Of a DNA stretch of 64,000 bases, positions 45,541 to 55,979 are shown one piece after another. The position numbers were made by a program, and so were the translations under genes. The first letter of the stretch is position 1. Every line of letters begins with the position of its first letter. The notes below the pieces were generated by a model. The model had not been told where the DNA came from. It saw only the letters and a program-made list of their open reading frames with translations, and searched no databases. Origin of the DNA: Rhododendron vialii (lineage: Eukaryota; Streptophyta; Magnoliopsida; Ericales; Ericaceae); NCBI RefSeq assembly GCF_030253575.1, contig NC_080558.1:9682001-9746000 (forward strand), read 5' to 3'.

Positions 45541-46635
45541 TCACGTGAATTGCTTAGTTAAATTCTGAAAGCACAAAAAAAGAAAAAAGAAAAAAAGAAG
45601 AAGTCCCTGTTCATCCACTACACAAAATTATATCGTTGTTGTCTCTTTTGCCTCAATGTTCATCCGCATGGGAGAGCATTAGAAGGTGTTCCACTTTTTA
45701 AAAAGTTAACTTTTTTTTAAACGGAGGTAATTTCAAACTCAAATATAATGAAAATGGAAAATATTTTTTCAATTTTTTTTGCACCGTTTAAAAGATCTTA
45801 ATGAGATCTATCAAACAAAATCCATATTGATAGGAAAATTATTTATGTAAACACATGATTTTTGAGCTTGAAATTACCTTCTTTTTCAAAAAAATTCTTT
45901 TTTTACAAAACCGGAACACCCTCAGAAGCATTAAAAGAAAAGAAGGATGTGAATATTTAATTAAGATGAGAAAGAGACTGAGAGTATAGAGCCGATTCTG
46001 TGTAATTACAAAAAAAGGACTAGTTAAAATAGAAAAATATTTTTTTAAGAATTAATTTAGTCCAAAACTCATAAGAATGCTTTTAGTGATAAAACTGAGA
46101 GCCTTCTAGCCATGATTGGTAGTAGTAATTAACCCCTTTTTTTTAGCCATGATTGGTAGCAGTAGTTGGGAATTAACCCCATTTTTTTTTAAAAGCGAAT
46201 TTTTTTATTAATCTCTCAACAAAGTAGAAGGATTAACCCATTTTGACTTTTTAACTTGGAAATTAATTTTAGCACTTCAAAAATTGATGAAGAGATTCCA
46301 AAACATCATTTTGTGTATAAACTCAGTGCAATTTTAAAATCCTTCTATCAATTTTTGAAGTGGCAAAATCAAAATCCTTTCAACTTTTGCTCTTCCAATT
46401 TCCTTTTGGCTTAGTCAAACATTCCAATGCCTTTAACTAATCAACTTTACATATTTAGATTCATTTACTGACATGTAAAATTCACCCCTTCATATTTATT
46501 TCATTTTTTAACGTACAGCAGCAAAACAATGGGCCCACGTGACGTGTACTACTTTGCGATGCTCTCGACCAATTTTTACTCGTGTCCAATCAATGTTACT
46601 TATCCTTTCAAAAAATCAATGTTACTCCCCTGAAC
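45541..46635. other. spacer with inverted-repeat element, no gene
   Basis: An inverted pair AAGGTGTTCCACTTTTT (about 45684) and AAAACCGGAACACCCTC (about 45907) bounds a 240-bp MITE-like unit. At 46088-46190 a TAGCCATGATTGGTAG block followed by TTAACCC is repeated. No coding frame is supported. Confidence 0.4.
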
Positions 46636-46913
46636 GGAAAGTCTTCAATACACTCTTTTAAGGTATGTATCATATGTATTTATTGTGTGGTTTATATTGT
46701 GCCACTTCATAAAAAATTATTTGTAAGACCGGTCATTCATAACATTTTATTTCGTATCGTAACTTTTATACTAAAAATTCGTAACTTTTTATCAATATGA
46801 TTCGTAACTTTTTAGCAATAGATTCATAACATTTTAAGAATCATAACATTTTAGTGTGTTTTAATGAGGGTGCATATGATACACACCCAAATAAGTGGTG
46901 TGTATTGTAGCAC
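46636..46913. mobile_element. MITE of the three-member family (3)
   Basis: AGTCTTCAATACACTC faces GGTGTGTATTGTAGCAC. The interior is nearly the same as 40717-40984, including GACCGG(C/T)CATTCATAAC and ATTCGTAACTTTTTA repeats. Confidence 0.7.
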
Positions 46914-46942
46914 CCTGCTCTGAAAATTGGACTTGTAAGCGG

Positions 46943-47390
46943 TAGGGATGAGTATGGTTCGAATTGGTTCGGTTTTATAGTAAACCAAGAATCAAATCAA
47001 TACCTACGGATTATGAATTTGAAGAACCAAACAAACTCACAAAAGACATGGAAATCAAACCAATCCAAACCATTAAATATAGTTCGGTTTCGATTTTAAA
47101 CCGCGGTTTGCTTTGAACTAAAATATCATCTTCAAAAAAATATTTAAAGCACTTATTAATATTACGAGGCTAAATTAAAAGAAAACTTATACTTTTTAAA
47201 CCAATTTCATTCAAACTACCAAAACACACTAACATTAACCAACCAATTAAGAGTAGAATACCAACAATTGCCTCAAGTTTTAAACTAAGTAAATGAAATA
47301 CTAATAAGTCACTAAAATGAACCAACTAAGAATACCAACTATTAAACATCCTAAGATAGTTTAACCAAATGAAAGGCAACTTTTTTTTTC
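46943..47390. mobile_element. partial hAT-like MITE
   Basis: GTAGGGATGAGTATGGTTCG and the following ACCAAGAATCAAATCAATAC match, inverted, the right part of the element at 17559-18179. The other end is not recognisable. Confidence 0.5.
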
Positions 47391-47457
47391 TAAAATTATT
47401 GAGTTGAAATGAGGCAGCAAAGGGGCAGTAGCAGCAGCATAGTACCCCATCTTCCCC

Positions 47458-47735
47458 TCACTCTCTTTTCCCTGATATGAACCTTGAGTCATCGAAGCCT
47501 GATGTGAATCTTGAGTCATCAAAGCCTTTTTGACTCCGCCTGAATCCTACGAGAATGTGTGGTTGTAGAGCCATGAAAGCTATTGTAGGCCTTGATTTTG
47601 GACTTTTGTGCAAAAAATTGTTGGCAAGTACAACAATAGACTTCAAACAACGTGGTCCTATTTGTCCACTGAGAGTGGGGTCATCGACTCTGGCAAGCTT
47701 TCCCTCTTTGAGTTGAGCCCAATGGAAAATTGACA
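47458..47735 (-). pseudogene. copy G: kinase C-lobe fragment
   Basis: The minus-strand frame reads KEGKLARVDDPTLSGQIGPR then CLKSIVVLANNFLHKSPKSR, the end of the array kinase domain. It is followed by a 24-bp-like direct duplication (GACTCAAG..TCA..AAGCCT twice near 47480-47530). Nothing upstream of HWAQ remains. Confidence 0.65.
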
Positions 47736-48589
47736 TGCTCGGGATAAAGAATTTCAATGTTGAGGAAATGTTCTGCAATAATCAAAAAGGATTTACAGCA
47801 AAAAAAAACTCATTTCATATTTTCTCTCTTCCCAAAAAAAAAAACTTCGTCTGTACTTGGTCAATTTTGAAAAAAGTTTGGAATACTGCACTTTCAAAGC
47901 ACATTTTTTTTTTTTGAATTCATGTTATTAAACTCGGGAATACGAATCTTGCTTTCCAGTATTCTCCAAAACATAGGAATATCTCTCCTAGGATAATTTG
48001 TTTCATGGGTTTCGGTGTTTTGCTTGCGGTGAGTTAGAAAATTAGTATTTAATTTGTTTTCATCTACATTCACATCGCAGGCATGAGGCATGAGTTCAAA
48101 ATCTATATTAAGTTTGTTTTCTTGCAGGTGAGGTAGGACTACACCAAAAGGGATATCTGATTGAGGAAACCAATTCGCATAATGAATATGGTAGACTTTC
48201 TCTCAGTTTTTTTTTTTTTTTTAAATCTTCAAGTTTTTAGGTTTATGTGAGTTCAACCTATTATATTCTTTCTCTCTGTTTTTCTAAAATTAGGGTGAGA
48301 CTTTTACGTGTGCTGAATAATGTTCAGTTTATTCAACCTATGACAGAGAAGTTTTCAAATCCCCTAAATTTTCTCTTATATTTTTGACCCTAGGATCGGT
48401 ATACATTTTTTCTACGACTAAGATTACAACGTAAGAAATCTAGTGATAAATTGGGAAATCATGCTTACTACTATACTGCCACACATTTTCGGCATTGGTT
48501 CCCTATAATTCCGGGAAAGATTGTTACCACAATTACCATTTTGATTACCACGTTGCAGATTTTAGAACTAAAGGAAACCTACGTGATAT
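47736..48589. other. no supported gene
   Basis: AT-rich sequence with T-runs. It may include the unrecognised 5' part of the Helitron or RPA-like region that follows. An A|TCTATATTAAG at about 48098 could be a Helitron start, but that is not secure. Confidence 0.3.
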
Positions 48590-50105
48590 TCTTCAGATGT
48601 GGTTGGGTTGGTTGTCACTGTCACTGAATATCGAAGTACTAGAAATGGAGAATCTACAGTGAGAGATGTGTTGTTGCTTGATAAAAGGTACTATAAATCA
48701 TTTGTGTGCGTAAAATCTATTACAACAATTTAAATTTAATCTCCATTCTCTATTGACAAATTGACAACAGTATGACGTTTATTCAACTTACGTTGTGGAA
48801 TGAATTTGCAACGAGAGATGAGATGAGTCTGCTTTAGACTTTGCACCAAAATAATGTTTTGTTTGCTACGGGGTTGAAGGTCGATGATTTTCGTGGTAAG
48901 ACTTCTCTGAAGCCGTGTGAATTTTTTTAATAATAATTTAAAAACTTGATCAATAATTTTGAAATTTTAACTTCTAGATCCGTACCTTAGCACTTGCAAG
49001 AAGAGCAACTTATACGTTAACTACTAAATTTGTACAGACGGGATTCTTGAATGGTAAGTTGGATATTGAGCGAATCAATTTGTATGTTTTTGAGTCTTTC
49101 ACTATATGGAGATTAGTATTTTTTGTTCGATTAATTGTTCTAAAAAAAATCGTGCTTATCTAGGTTTGCAAAAGACGTAAATGCACAAAAGTCGATATCA
49201 TGGAACCGCACACATGGATTTTCGCTCCCACAGGCATTAATAATTTCAAATGCCATGAGAATTCGAATAAACCAATGCGTTTCGGGCCAATGTATGATTT
49301 TCCCCTACATGATTTCATGGTTTAATATTTTGGCATCATTATATACCTACACTTGGAATACTATCGTAGGTAAACTATTATCACGTTATTGGCCGCATTG
49401 AAAAATTATATGTTGAACACCTATGGATTGATTTATGCAATACATGCTATAACCAAGTTGAAGATCAGTACGACTGTTTAATCATTGCGAACGAGAAGAT
49501 GTCCAGACTGTAATCAGGTAATCATTTTTATAGTGAAATTCGCATTTATTGTAAGTATAATATAAAGATGTCCAGACTGTAACACATCTAAAACGGTTGA
49601 AATTTGCATTTATTGTTGGTATAATATAAAGATGGTCGTGAAACACTCCACTGGCTCAATGAAACTCTTGGTAAATGATACAAAGGCAGAATTCATCTTA
49701 CAATGTGTCCCTTCATATCTGAAGAAATTAATGTTAAAGATAAATACTAAAAAGCTGTATATAAATCACAATGTATAGAATTAAAATAATATAGTAATAT
49801 CTTTATTTGAGATGTTGTGTCAGGATAATGGGGTGCAAATGCTCAAAGACTATATTTCTCAATTTTATGAATGCCCATACGTGTTTATTATTCCTGCTCC
49901 AAAATTTGGATGCCTTGACCATTGTGCCCCTGTGGTGGCTTTTGTATTAAAAGTTGATTGGTCGGAAGAATGTTGGCACATTTTCAAAGGTAATAAGTTG
50001 TCTTTTTGATTTCATTGCCAGTTCATATTTATTTGCGATGAATTTAATAATTCTTACTCTTATTTATGTAGGAAAGTCGAGGATTGACAAAGAGACAATG
50101 GGGTC
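48590..50105 (+). pseudogene. replication protein A large-subunit-like (OB-fold) pseudogene, probably Helitron cargo
   Basis: Plus-strand segments: VVGLVVTVTEYRSTRNGEST then VRDVLLLDKR (about 48602-48690); FIQLTLWNEFATRDEMSLL, a stop, and FATGLKVDDFRGK (about 48776-48900); and a cysteine-bearing CNTCYNQVEDQYDC (about 49445-49490). The order 'GxVVxVxE...G...RDVxLxD, LTLWxxFA, GxKVxDFxGK' is that of RPA70 DNA-binding OB-folds and of RPA proteins carried by plant Helitrons. Stops interrupt it. A later open segment at 49812-50009 has intron-like borders but no family I recognise. Confidence 0.5.
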
Positions 50106-50867
50106 GTCGTGATAAGAGTTTTGTTAAGACATTGAAAATATCATAATGACATTTTCTTTGTTAGGTTAAGTTTTACAAAAATATATTTGGTTGGACATAA
50201 TTTAATTTTTATTACGTGTGTTGGGAGATTAATGGATTTTGGAAATTTGAGTAAAACTTAAATATTATTTACACCTCAATTTGTCCTGCACATCTACCAC
50301 AGTTTAGTTTGATCCTCCCTTTGCTTATTGTTCGACCAATAGTTTTAGTTGTCTTCAAAATATGTTACGCCGTGTCTTCAGGCACAAGCATTCGCTAGTC
50401 TATTGATATTATATACAGTAGTATTAAACAAAAGTCATGGTTTGTGAGGAGGCCTGTGGTTGCGACATGTGGCGTTAGTAAAAATACCGTGGTTGTGACA
50501 CGTGGCACCTACATATTCAAAAATAAAAATAAAAAACATCTTCCGCTTCTTTCCATAATTTTTCTTTTCATAATATTTCCATACGCAATTTCACCAGTAA
50601 TTGCTTCAGTTTCAAATGGAAACCAAGTTTGCATGGCTCCTCTCCAATCCATGAGGAATAGGAGGATCCTCCAATTCTAATTTAACGGCTAAGAATATAA
50701 CATTGAAGACAACCTATCTAAAGGATATGAGGATGAGCACACATAATTTTTTACAACCCCCACCCCCCACCCCACATGCACACACACACTTTCTCTCTCC
50801 CCTCCCCCATTCACTGCCATTGACAATCTTTTATGCATTTGCTATTTCAACTACTGTTTCATCAGTA
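50106..50867. other. no supported gene
   Basis: Contains two near copies of GTGGTTG(C/T)GACA(C/T)GTGGC at about 50456 and 50491, and an ACCCCCACCCCCCACCCC tract at about 50755. The words GGCTCCTCTCCAATCC (about 50635) and GGATTGGAGAGGAGCC (about 51449) are inverted copies, perhaps bounding a MULE-like MITE that contains the Stowaway at 50868. Confidence 0.4.
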
Positions 50868-51081
50868 CTCCATCCATTCTAAAATGTTTATCCGGTCTGC
50901 AAAATAACAACTTAAAATTAGTACATTTTTTTCGGAAAAAAATTCAAACTTTTTAAACAAATCAAAAGATTTCATTGTACATAGTAAATTGTTGAAAAAA
51001 ACAGGTATTTTTCTTGAAAAAAGTGTATTATTTTTAAGATCCCCTTTTATAGACCGGACAAATATTTTGGGATGAGATGAG
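50868..51081. mobile_element. Stowaway-type MITE
   Basis: CTCCATCCATTCTAAAATG and the inverted CATCCCAAAATATTTGTCC-type right end, flanked by TA. Same family as 61966-62179 (shared CCGGAC / CGGACAAATATT ends). Confidence 0.75.
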
Positions 51082-52876
51082 TAGTTCACTATTTTGCCTC
51101 CGGAAAACATGGCCGCTAACTGGTTTTTGTTGACCGTGATGATTAAAGATTTGAGAGTTAGGGTTGGGCTATCGCAGGGAAGGGGTAGTGGGCATTAGCG
51201 AGGGATTTGTCAGAGGAGAGAAAGGGGACATAAGAGGCGGAAAACAGTGGTGATGGCAAGTGGAGGGTTGTACGGAAATGGAGTGAAGGGGCGGTGAAGT
51301 TGTCTGGAATAATGAAGGGGAAGTGAAATTATTCGGTGTTTCTCTGGATGACAAGGATTATGTGGCCATTAATAATGTTGGCCGTTAGATTTTATAGTTG
51401 CCATGTGTCGCCTTATTAGTAGGACTTGAGGATCCTCCAATTTCTCTAGGATTGGAGAGGAGCCAAACTCGTTCTTAGCTAAAAAAAACAAATCTCTGTT
51501 GCTGTTTTCTAATTTTCTAATTCCCGTGCTCTCTCTTTCTCTCTGGGTAATCACTTATTATAGGTATAGCTCGATCTCTTTTTTGAAAACAAATACTGGA
51601 AACAGATACTTTTGTTTGTTTGTTATTTCATTCTACGTCTCTTTTTTCCTTTTCACAGTACAAGAAAATCGTTGTCGAGGAAGACCAAACAATCTTTCTA
51701 ACTTCGGGGTAAGCCTTTTTATGTACTTATTTGTACTTTTATGTGTCAACCCTACTCTTTGGAGGAAGCTATGGTACACCGAGTGTACCGTATGTCTAAA
51801 TTATAACAATTTGTGATTTTATTTTGTCAATTTTTGGTTTTCTAATGTATATTTATGAAGCTAGTTACGACTTTTACTTTAAAATTAACCTGTTGAATAG
51901 GTCATTAGGAGTTTACCCATAATTAAAAAATATTGTTATTATGTAACCACAATTATTCGTATCATAATCCATAATACGTTTACCCCAACCAAATTTATGT
52001 GTACAAGACCACAAATCAAATAATGATACCCACAATCATGATGCGTACGGTATACCTCTTAATAACGGGTGTGTGCCATAGGACTTCTCATACTCTTTTC
52101 TTTTTCTTTTCACATGCCGTACACGAAGTACGAGTCGATTTATTCAATTTCAAGGTGTGACTCGATTTAAACACTCTAATAATTATTTATCGCTAATAAT
52201 TATTTTTTTCTTTACACACTTTGTGCATGAATGACCAATCAACTTTTTACAGGATGGATCGTGAGGATGTCAACACGAATGTAAATCGCTCCAATGAAAA
52301 AAGAAAAATACTTGAGTGTGGAGACGTTGACAATGATCGTTCAAATGACAAAAGAATCACCGAAACGGCGAAAGAAGCACGCCGTGTGAGATCATGCATC
52401 TTGCGCAAGAAGATCTTGTCACATCGAAACTTGAAACACTCTACACGTAATTGCGTTTTCACCATCCACTCAGAGTTTTGTTCAAACGTAACTAATCTTT
52501 TTCTGTTCTTAGAACTCTTAGAAAAATTGGCTGCTATGAAGGCATATAAACAGTCGAAGAAAGAAAGAGAGGAAGAATGGGGTTGTAGATAACAATAGCA
52601 CATCTATTTTAAAAATTGGGTTCTTGCATGATATTCCATTTTTTTTTAAATTTGGAACCCCTTAAGCAATGTATTTCTTATTGGAGCAACATATCACATA
52701 TTAACACAAGTTTTTGTTGGGATAACAAATTAATAATTCGCGTACCCATGCATTACATGGGCTCACTGCTAGTATAGTTTTACATTAATAAACAAATAAT
52801 CTTTTTTCCAAAAAAAAAAATTATAGATACGGATATACATTTAGATTCCTATACATTATGTGGTAAATTCATAATA
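51082..52876. other. Helitron-end region with short unknown ORFs
   Basis: A plus-strand segment at 52256-52460 is basic and acidic (MDREDVNTNVNRSNEKRKI...), perhaps a degraded Helitron N-terminal ORF, as may be RCRGRPNNLSNFG at about 51669-51710. Neither is secure. Otherwise AT-rich. Confidence 0.3.
52741..52772 (+). mobile_element. Helitron 3' terminus
   Basis: The hairpin CCCATG-CATTA-CATGGG (52745-52761) is followed after seven bases by CTAG (52769-52772) and then T, the canonical Helitron 3' end in plus orientation. The RPA-like sequence upstream has the same orientation. The 5' end was not located. Confidence 0.6.
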
Positions 52877-53147
52877 CTCCCTCCATCTCTTTTTAAGTGT
52901 CCTGCTTCGTAACTCCAACTTATTAAAAAGACATCATCATTACACCTTTTACATTAACTTTTTCCTCCACTTTTCCTACTTACCCATCATCATTACACTT
53001 TTACTCACTAACTTTTCAAAATAAAATCTACTTTTAGGGACAAAATAGACAATACACCAACTTTTACCCACCTAACTTTACAAAATGGACACTTATTAAG
53101 GGACAGCCCAAAATGAAATACTGGACACAAAAAAGGGACGGAGGGAG
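52877..53147. mobile_element. Stowaway-type MITE
   Basis: CTCCCTCCATCTCTTTTTAA and inverted AAAAAAGGGACGGAGGGAG with TA flanks. Its interior is the inverse of the element at 12859-13084. Confidence 0.85.
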
Positions 53148-53555
53148 TACCATAGAAGCACTCTCTCCCATTTAAAATTATAACTGCTGTCAATTTACGT
53201 AGTACCATAAACTTTATCAATCATAATTTTCTCCGACTAAAACCTATGAACCCTTTTAGTTTCTATCATGCTTTGTATGAGAGATCAAAGACCTCAATTA
53301 TAGATGCTATATTTGGAGACAAAAAATATACGAAAAAAATAATAAGAAGAAAGGAAGTACGACATACAAGCTCTACGTACATAAGAATTGAGCATTGCGG
53401 TTGTGTAGTCGATGTGATGTGGTGATATTCTCTGAATGCAATTCCTTTTTGCTCAAAACATATTTTTTCTGGCTCTTGAAATTGGAAATGTGGGTTGGAG
53501 TTGCTTCGGTTAAAAAATATTGAGCTTATGAATTCTTATTGCAATTAGCATCCCT
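53148..53555. other. no supported gene
   Basis: AT-rich spacer with no recognisable frame or repeat. Confidence 0.3.
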
Positions 53556-54250
53556 AAATTGAAGAGTTCTTGTAGGGAGTTTTGTATCCGCAGATGGCCA
53601 CCTCGCAATGAACACAAACTTACCATGCAATCTCTCCTCAACGAAACTCTTGCGGTTGTCGATCAAGCAGGAGTCCCACAATTTACTTCTCATTCTAATC
53701 AAGTCTTGATGACTACTGTTGACAAAAATAGTGTTGTGAAAAAAGAGATTCCGCCGCCGTAGGTTTTGCCTAAAGCTAAACAAGAGAACCCTGATGTGGG
53801 TTCTGGCAATGATGAAGTTGAGGCAACTGGAATTGGTGTTGAGGGAACAACAAAGGGTGTAGTTGAAAGGCTCAGTTGAACTTTGGGTGATCGGGGAAAG
53901 GGAAATGGAAGGAAAAGAGCCCAGGAGGAGATAGATGTCACGACAAAACTACTGGAGTCAGAATTGCAATTCCAAAGCAAGATATCTTATAAGCTAAGGA
54001 AATGCGTCTTAAAGATGCTGCAAAGCATCTCAAAGGTACGCAAAATACAGTATCTTCAATAAATGAAAATCTCAATATTGTTGGTAAAATCTTGCTTGTT
54101 GTTTCCAACTGGATAGAGTTTTCTCTAAAAACTGCTCCAAAACGTTTCACAATCTCTCTCTCTTTCCCCAACCAGGCTCTGTATGGGAGCATCAAAATGA
54201 AGACCTTTGTTTCAGTTCCCATATTTGAAGACTCAACTCAAAAATGGATA
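53556..54250 (+). pseudogene. degraded coding sequence of unknown family
   Basis: One plus-strand frame is unusually coding-like with only two stops: LLNETLAVVDQAGVPQFTSH ... stop ... LPKAKQENPDVGSGNDEVEA ... stop ... GNGRKRAQEEIDVTTKLLES, then ELQFQSK. An adjoining frame gives MRLKDAAKHLKG. The last words recall the first helix of RWP-RK domains (ELQ..., LKDAAK.LGV), but the diagnostic RWPRK is absent, so I do not assign it. It lies 3' of copy A. Confidence 0.3.
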
Positions 54251-54835
54251 AATTAGGGGAGTTGATTTTCACTCCTTTTTTTGATATGCACACTTTCTTT
54301 TTTATTTTTTAGTGTTGAAAGGATATGTGTTTTTTGCTAAAAATTAAAAAAAAGACAGTATGGATATATATAAAAAGGAGAGTGTGAAAATTAATTTCCT
54401 AAATTAGTGTACATGCATATTTAAAAATATGCTCAATTGCTAGAGGACGTATGCTGAATTTTAGTCATTTTTGTTGGCTTTTAGTGGAGCTCGTTTTAAA
54501 AAGGGTTTTGTGTTGAGCATCTGATGCAATTTGTTAGTCGTATAAATTACTTGTACGTGTGATATCTAATCTTAAAGGTAACAGTGGTTCAAAACTCAGA
54601 GCCAGCCCTGTTTCTACTTAATTCGCTGGTAGAACTATATGATTAGATCACACAACAAACAAGTAGAACTATATGATTAGTTAGTGAATCTAGGAATATC
54701 TTTTAGTTTAAGGCCAAAAAAAGAAAGAAAAGGAATATCTTTTAGCTACTCACAGATTTGCAATGCAATAAGAAGTATTGATCCTACTACATTAATAGAC
54801 CCTCAGTCCATCCGTAAGAACACAATGATATTTTC
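54251..54835. other. copy A 3' flank
   Basis: At 54600-54830 it matches the 3' flank of copy B (GCCCTGTTTCTACTTAATTC, TATATGATTAGTTAGTGAAT), with a local duplication of AGAACTATATGATTAG. The rest is AT-rich. Probably includes the 3' untranslated region of copy A. Confidence 0.5.
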
Positions 54836-55979
54836 CTATAATGCGAAAATTGGTCCAAGTGGACCCTCAGTCCATCCGTATCCGGGTGCATGATTTGGTG
54901 CTTGCCATTTTTTTTGGATCAGCTGATTTGGTGCTTGCCGACCAGAATTGGCGAAGATGTCTCTGTCCAAAATCTTCTGTATCGGAGTTCCAGTACTAGT
55001 GATCTGCCAATTCTTTTGCATTTCCAATGCAAGTTGGAGGCTCCTCACTATGTGGTGTATGGATGGTCTTTGGATCCCCTGTTCAAACAAACAACTCAAC
55101 GTTATCTTGACGAATTCCCTCAAACACTCCGGTCCTATTTCCCCAATAAGGTGCGGATCCATGACCTGATAAATGTTCTCGGATTGGAAAAAAATTCTGA
55201 ACGAATCCCGTAGTGGAACATCACGATGTTTAGGGTTCCGGTAGATATCCAACTGCTTGTTACAAGTCAGTACTTCCAACAACATTACACCGAATGAGCG
55301 CAGGTCATCCTCCTCATATACAGAGTCGTAGCCCCTTGTAACCAGTCTAGGTATGCCTGCGCCGATATCGGTCTTAGTTCTTATGTCAGGAAGCATAACT
55401 TTTGCAACCCAATTCTCATCCAATAGAATACTGGATGGTTCTATGTGGCGGTAGTTGAGTTCACGCTCTTCGTTCGCATAGAGATACTCTAGTCCTTGCG
55501 CAGCTCCAATGCAAATTTTAAGTCGCCTTTCCCACGAAAGTGGAGGATCTGCACGATGCAAATGATCTTGGAAGGACCCGTTTGCCATGTAATCATGCAC
55601 GACGATCAGCTTGCCTCTCTTGGTGCAAAATCCTATCAGAGAGAGTATGTTGGGGTGGAGCAGTTTCTTAAAATGACTCTCATCCACAACAGCTATAAGT
55701 TTCTTACACTTCTTGATCGCAACCACACGAGCTTTACCATCAATTAAGATACTACCTTTATACACCTTGTCCGAATTACGTACCAAAAAGCTCTTATTGA
55801 AATCTTTTGTGGCTTCACAAATGTCAGCAAGAGAGAAATGGCGGTATAACTGGGTACCAGTTTTCAACCACCGGTCAATCCTATGAAATGCCTTGGCCCT
55901 TATTCCCTCATTTCTTCCTCTATGTTGGGATAACAATGCAAGATGCTCCAAGAACTCGGTAAGCAATCGAAGCCGTTTC
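54836..55979 (-). CDS. copy A exon 4: end of clathrin segment, linker and pseudokinase
   Basis: Starts after acceptor TTTTCAG. First residues [12 protein letters not shown] are clathrin; from [10 protein letters not shown] onward it is kinase linker. The pseudokinase keeps [32 protein letters not shown] and the C-lobe, but the HRDxK site reads YRHIE and the DFG site LPD. An in-exon repeat (QAPNQ / QAPNH) precedes the C-terminal GPIFAL. Confidence 0.85.

Noticed and set aside
52221..52592. 123-codon open frame as a real gene
   Set aside because: Low-complexity charged composition, no recognisable domain, and it lies just before a Helitron end; mentioned only as possible Helitron remnant.
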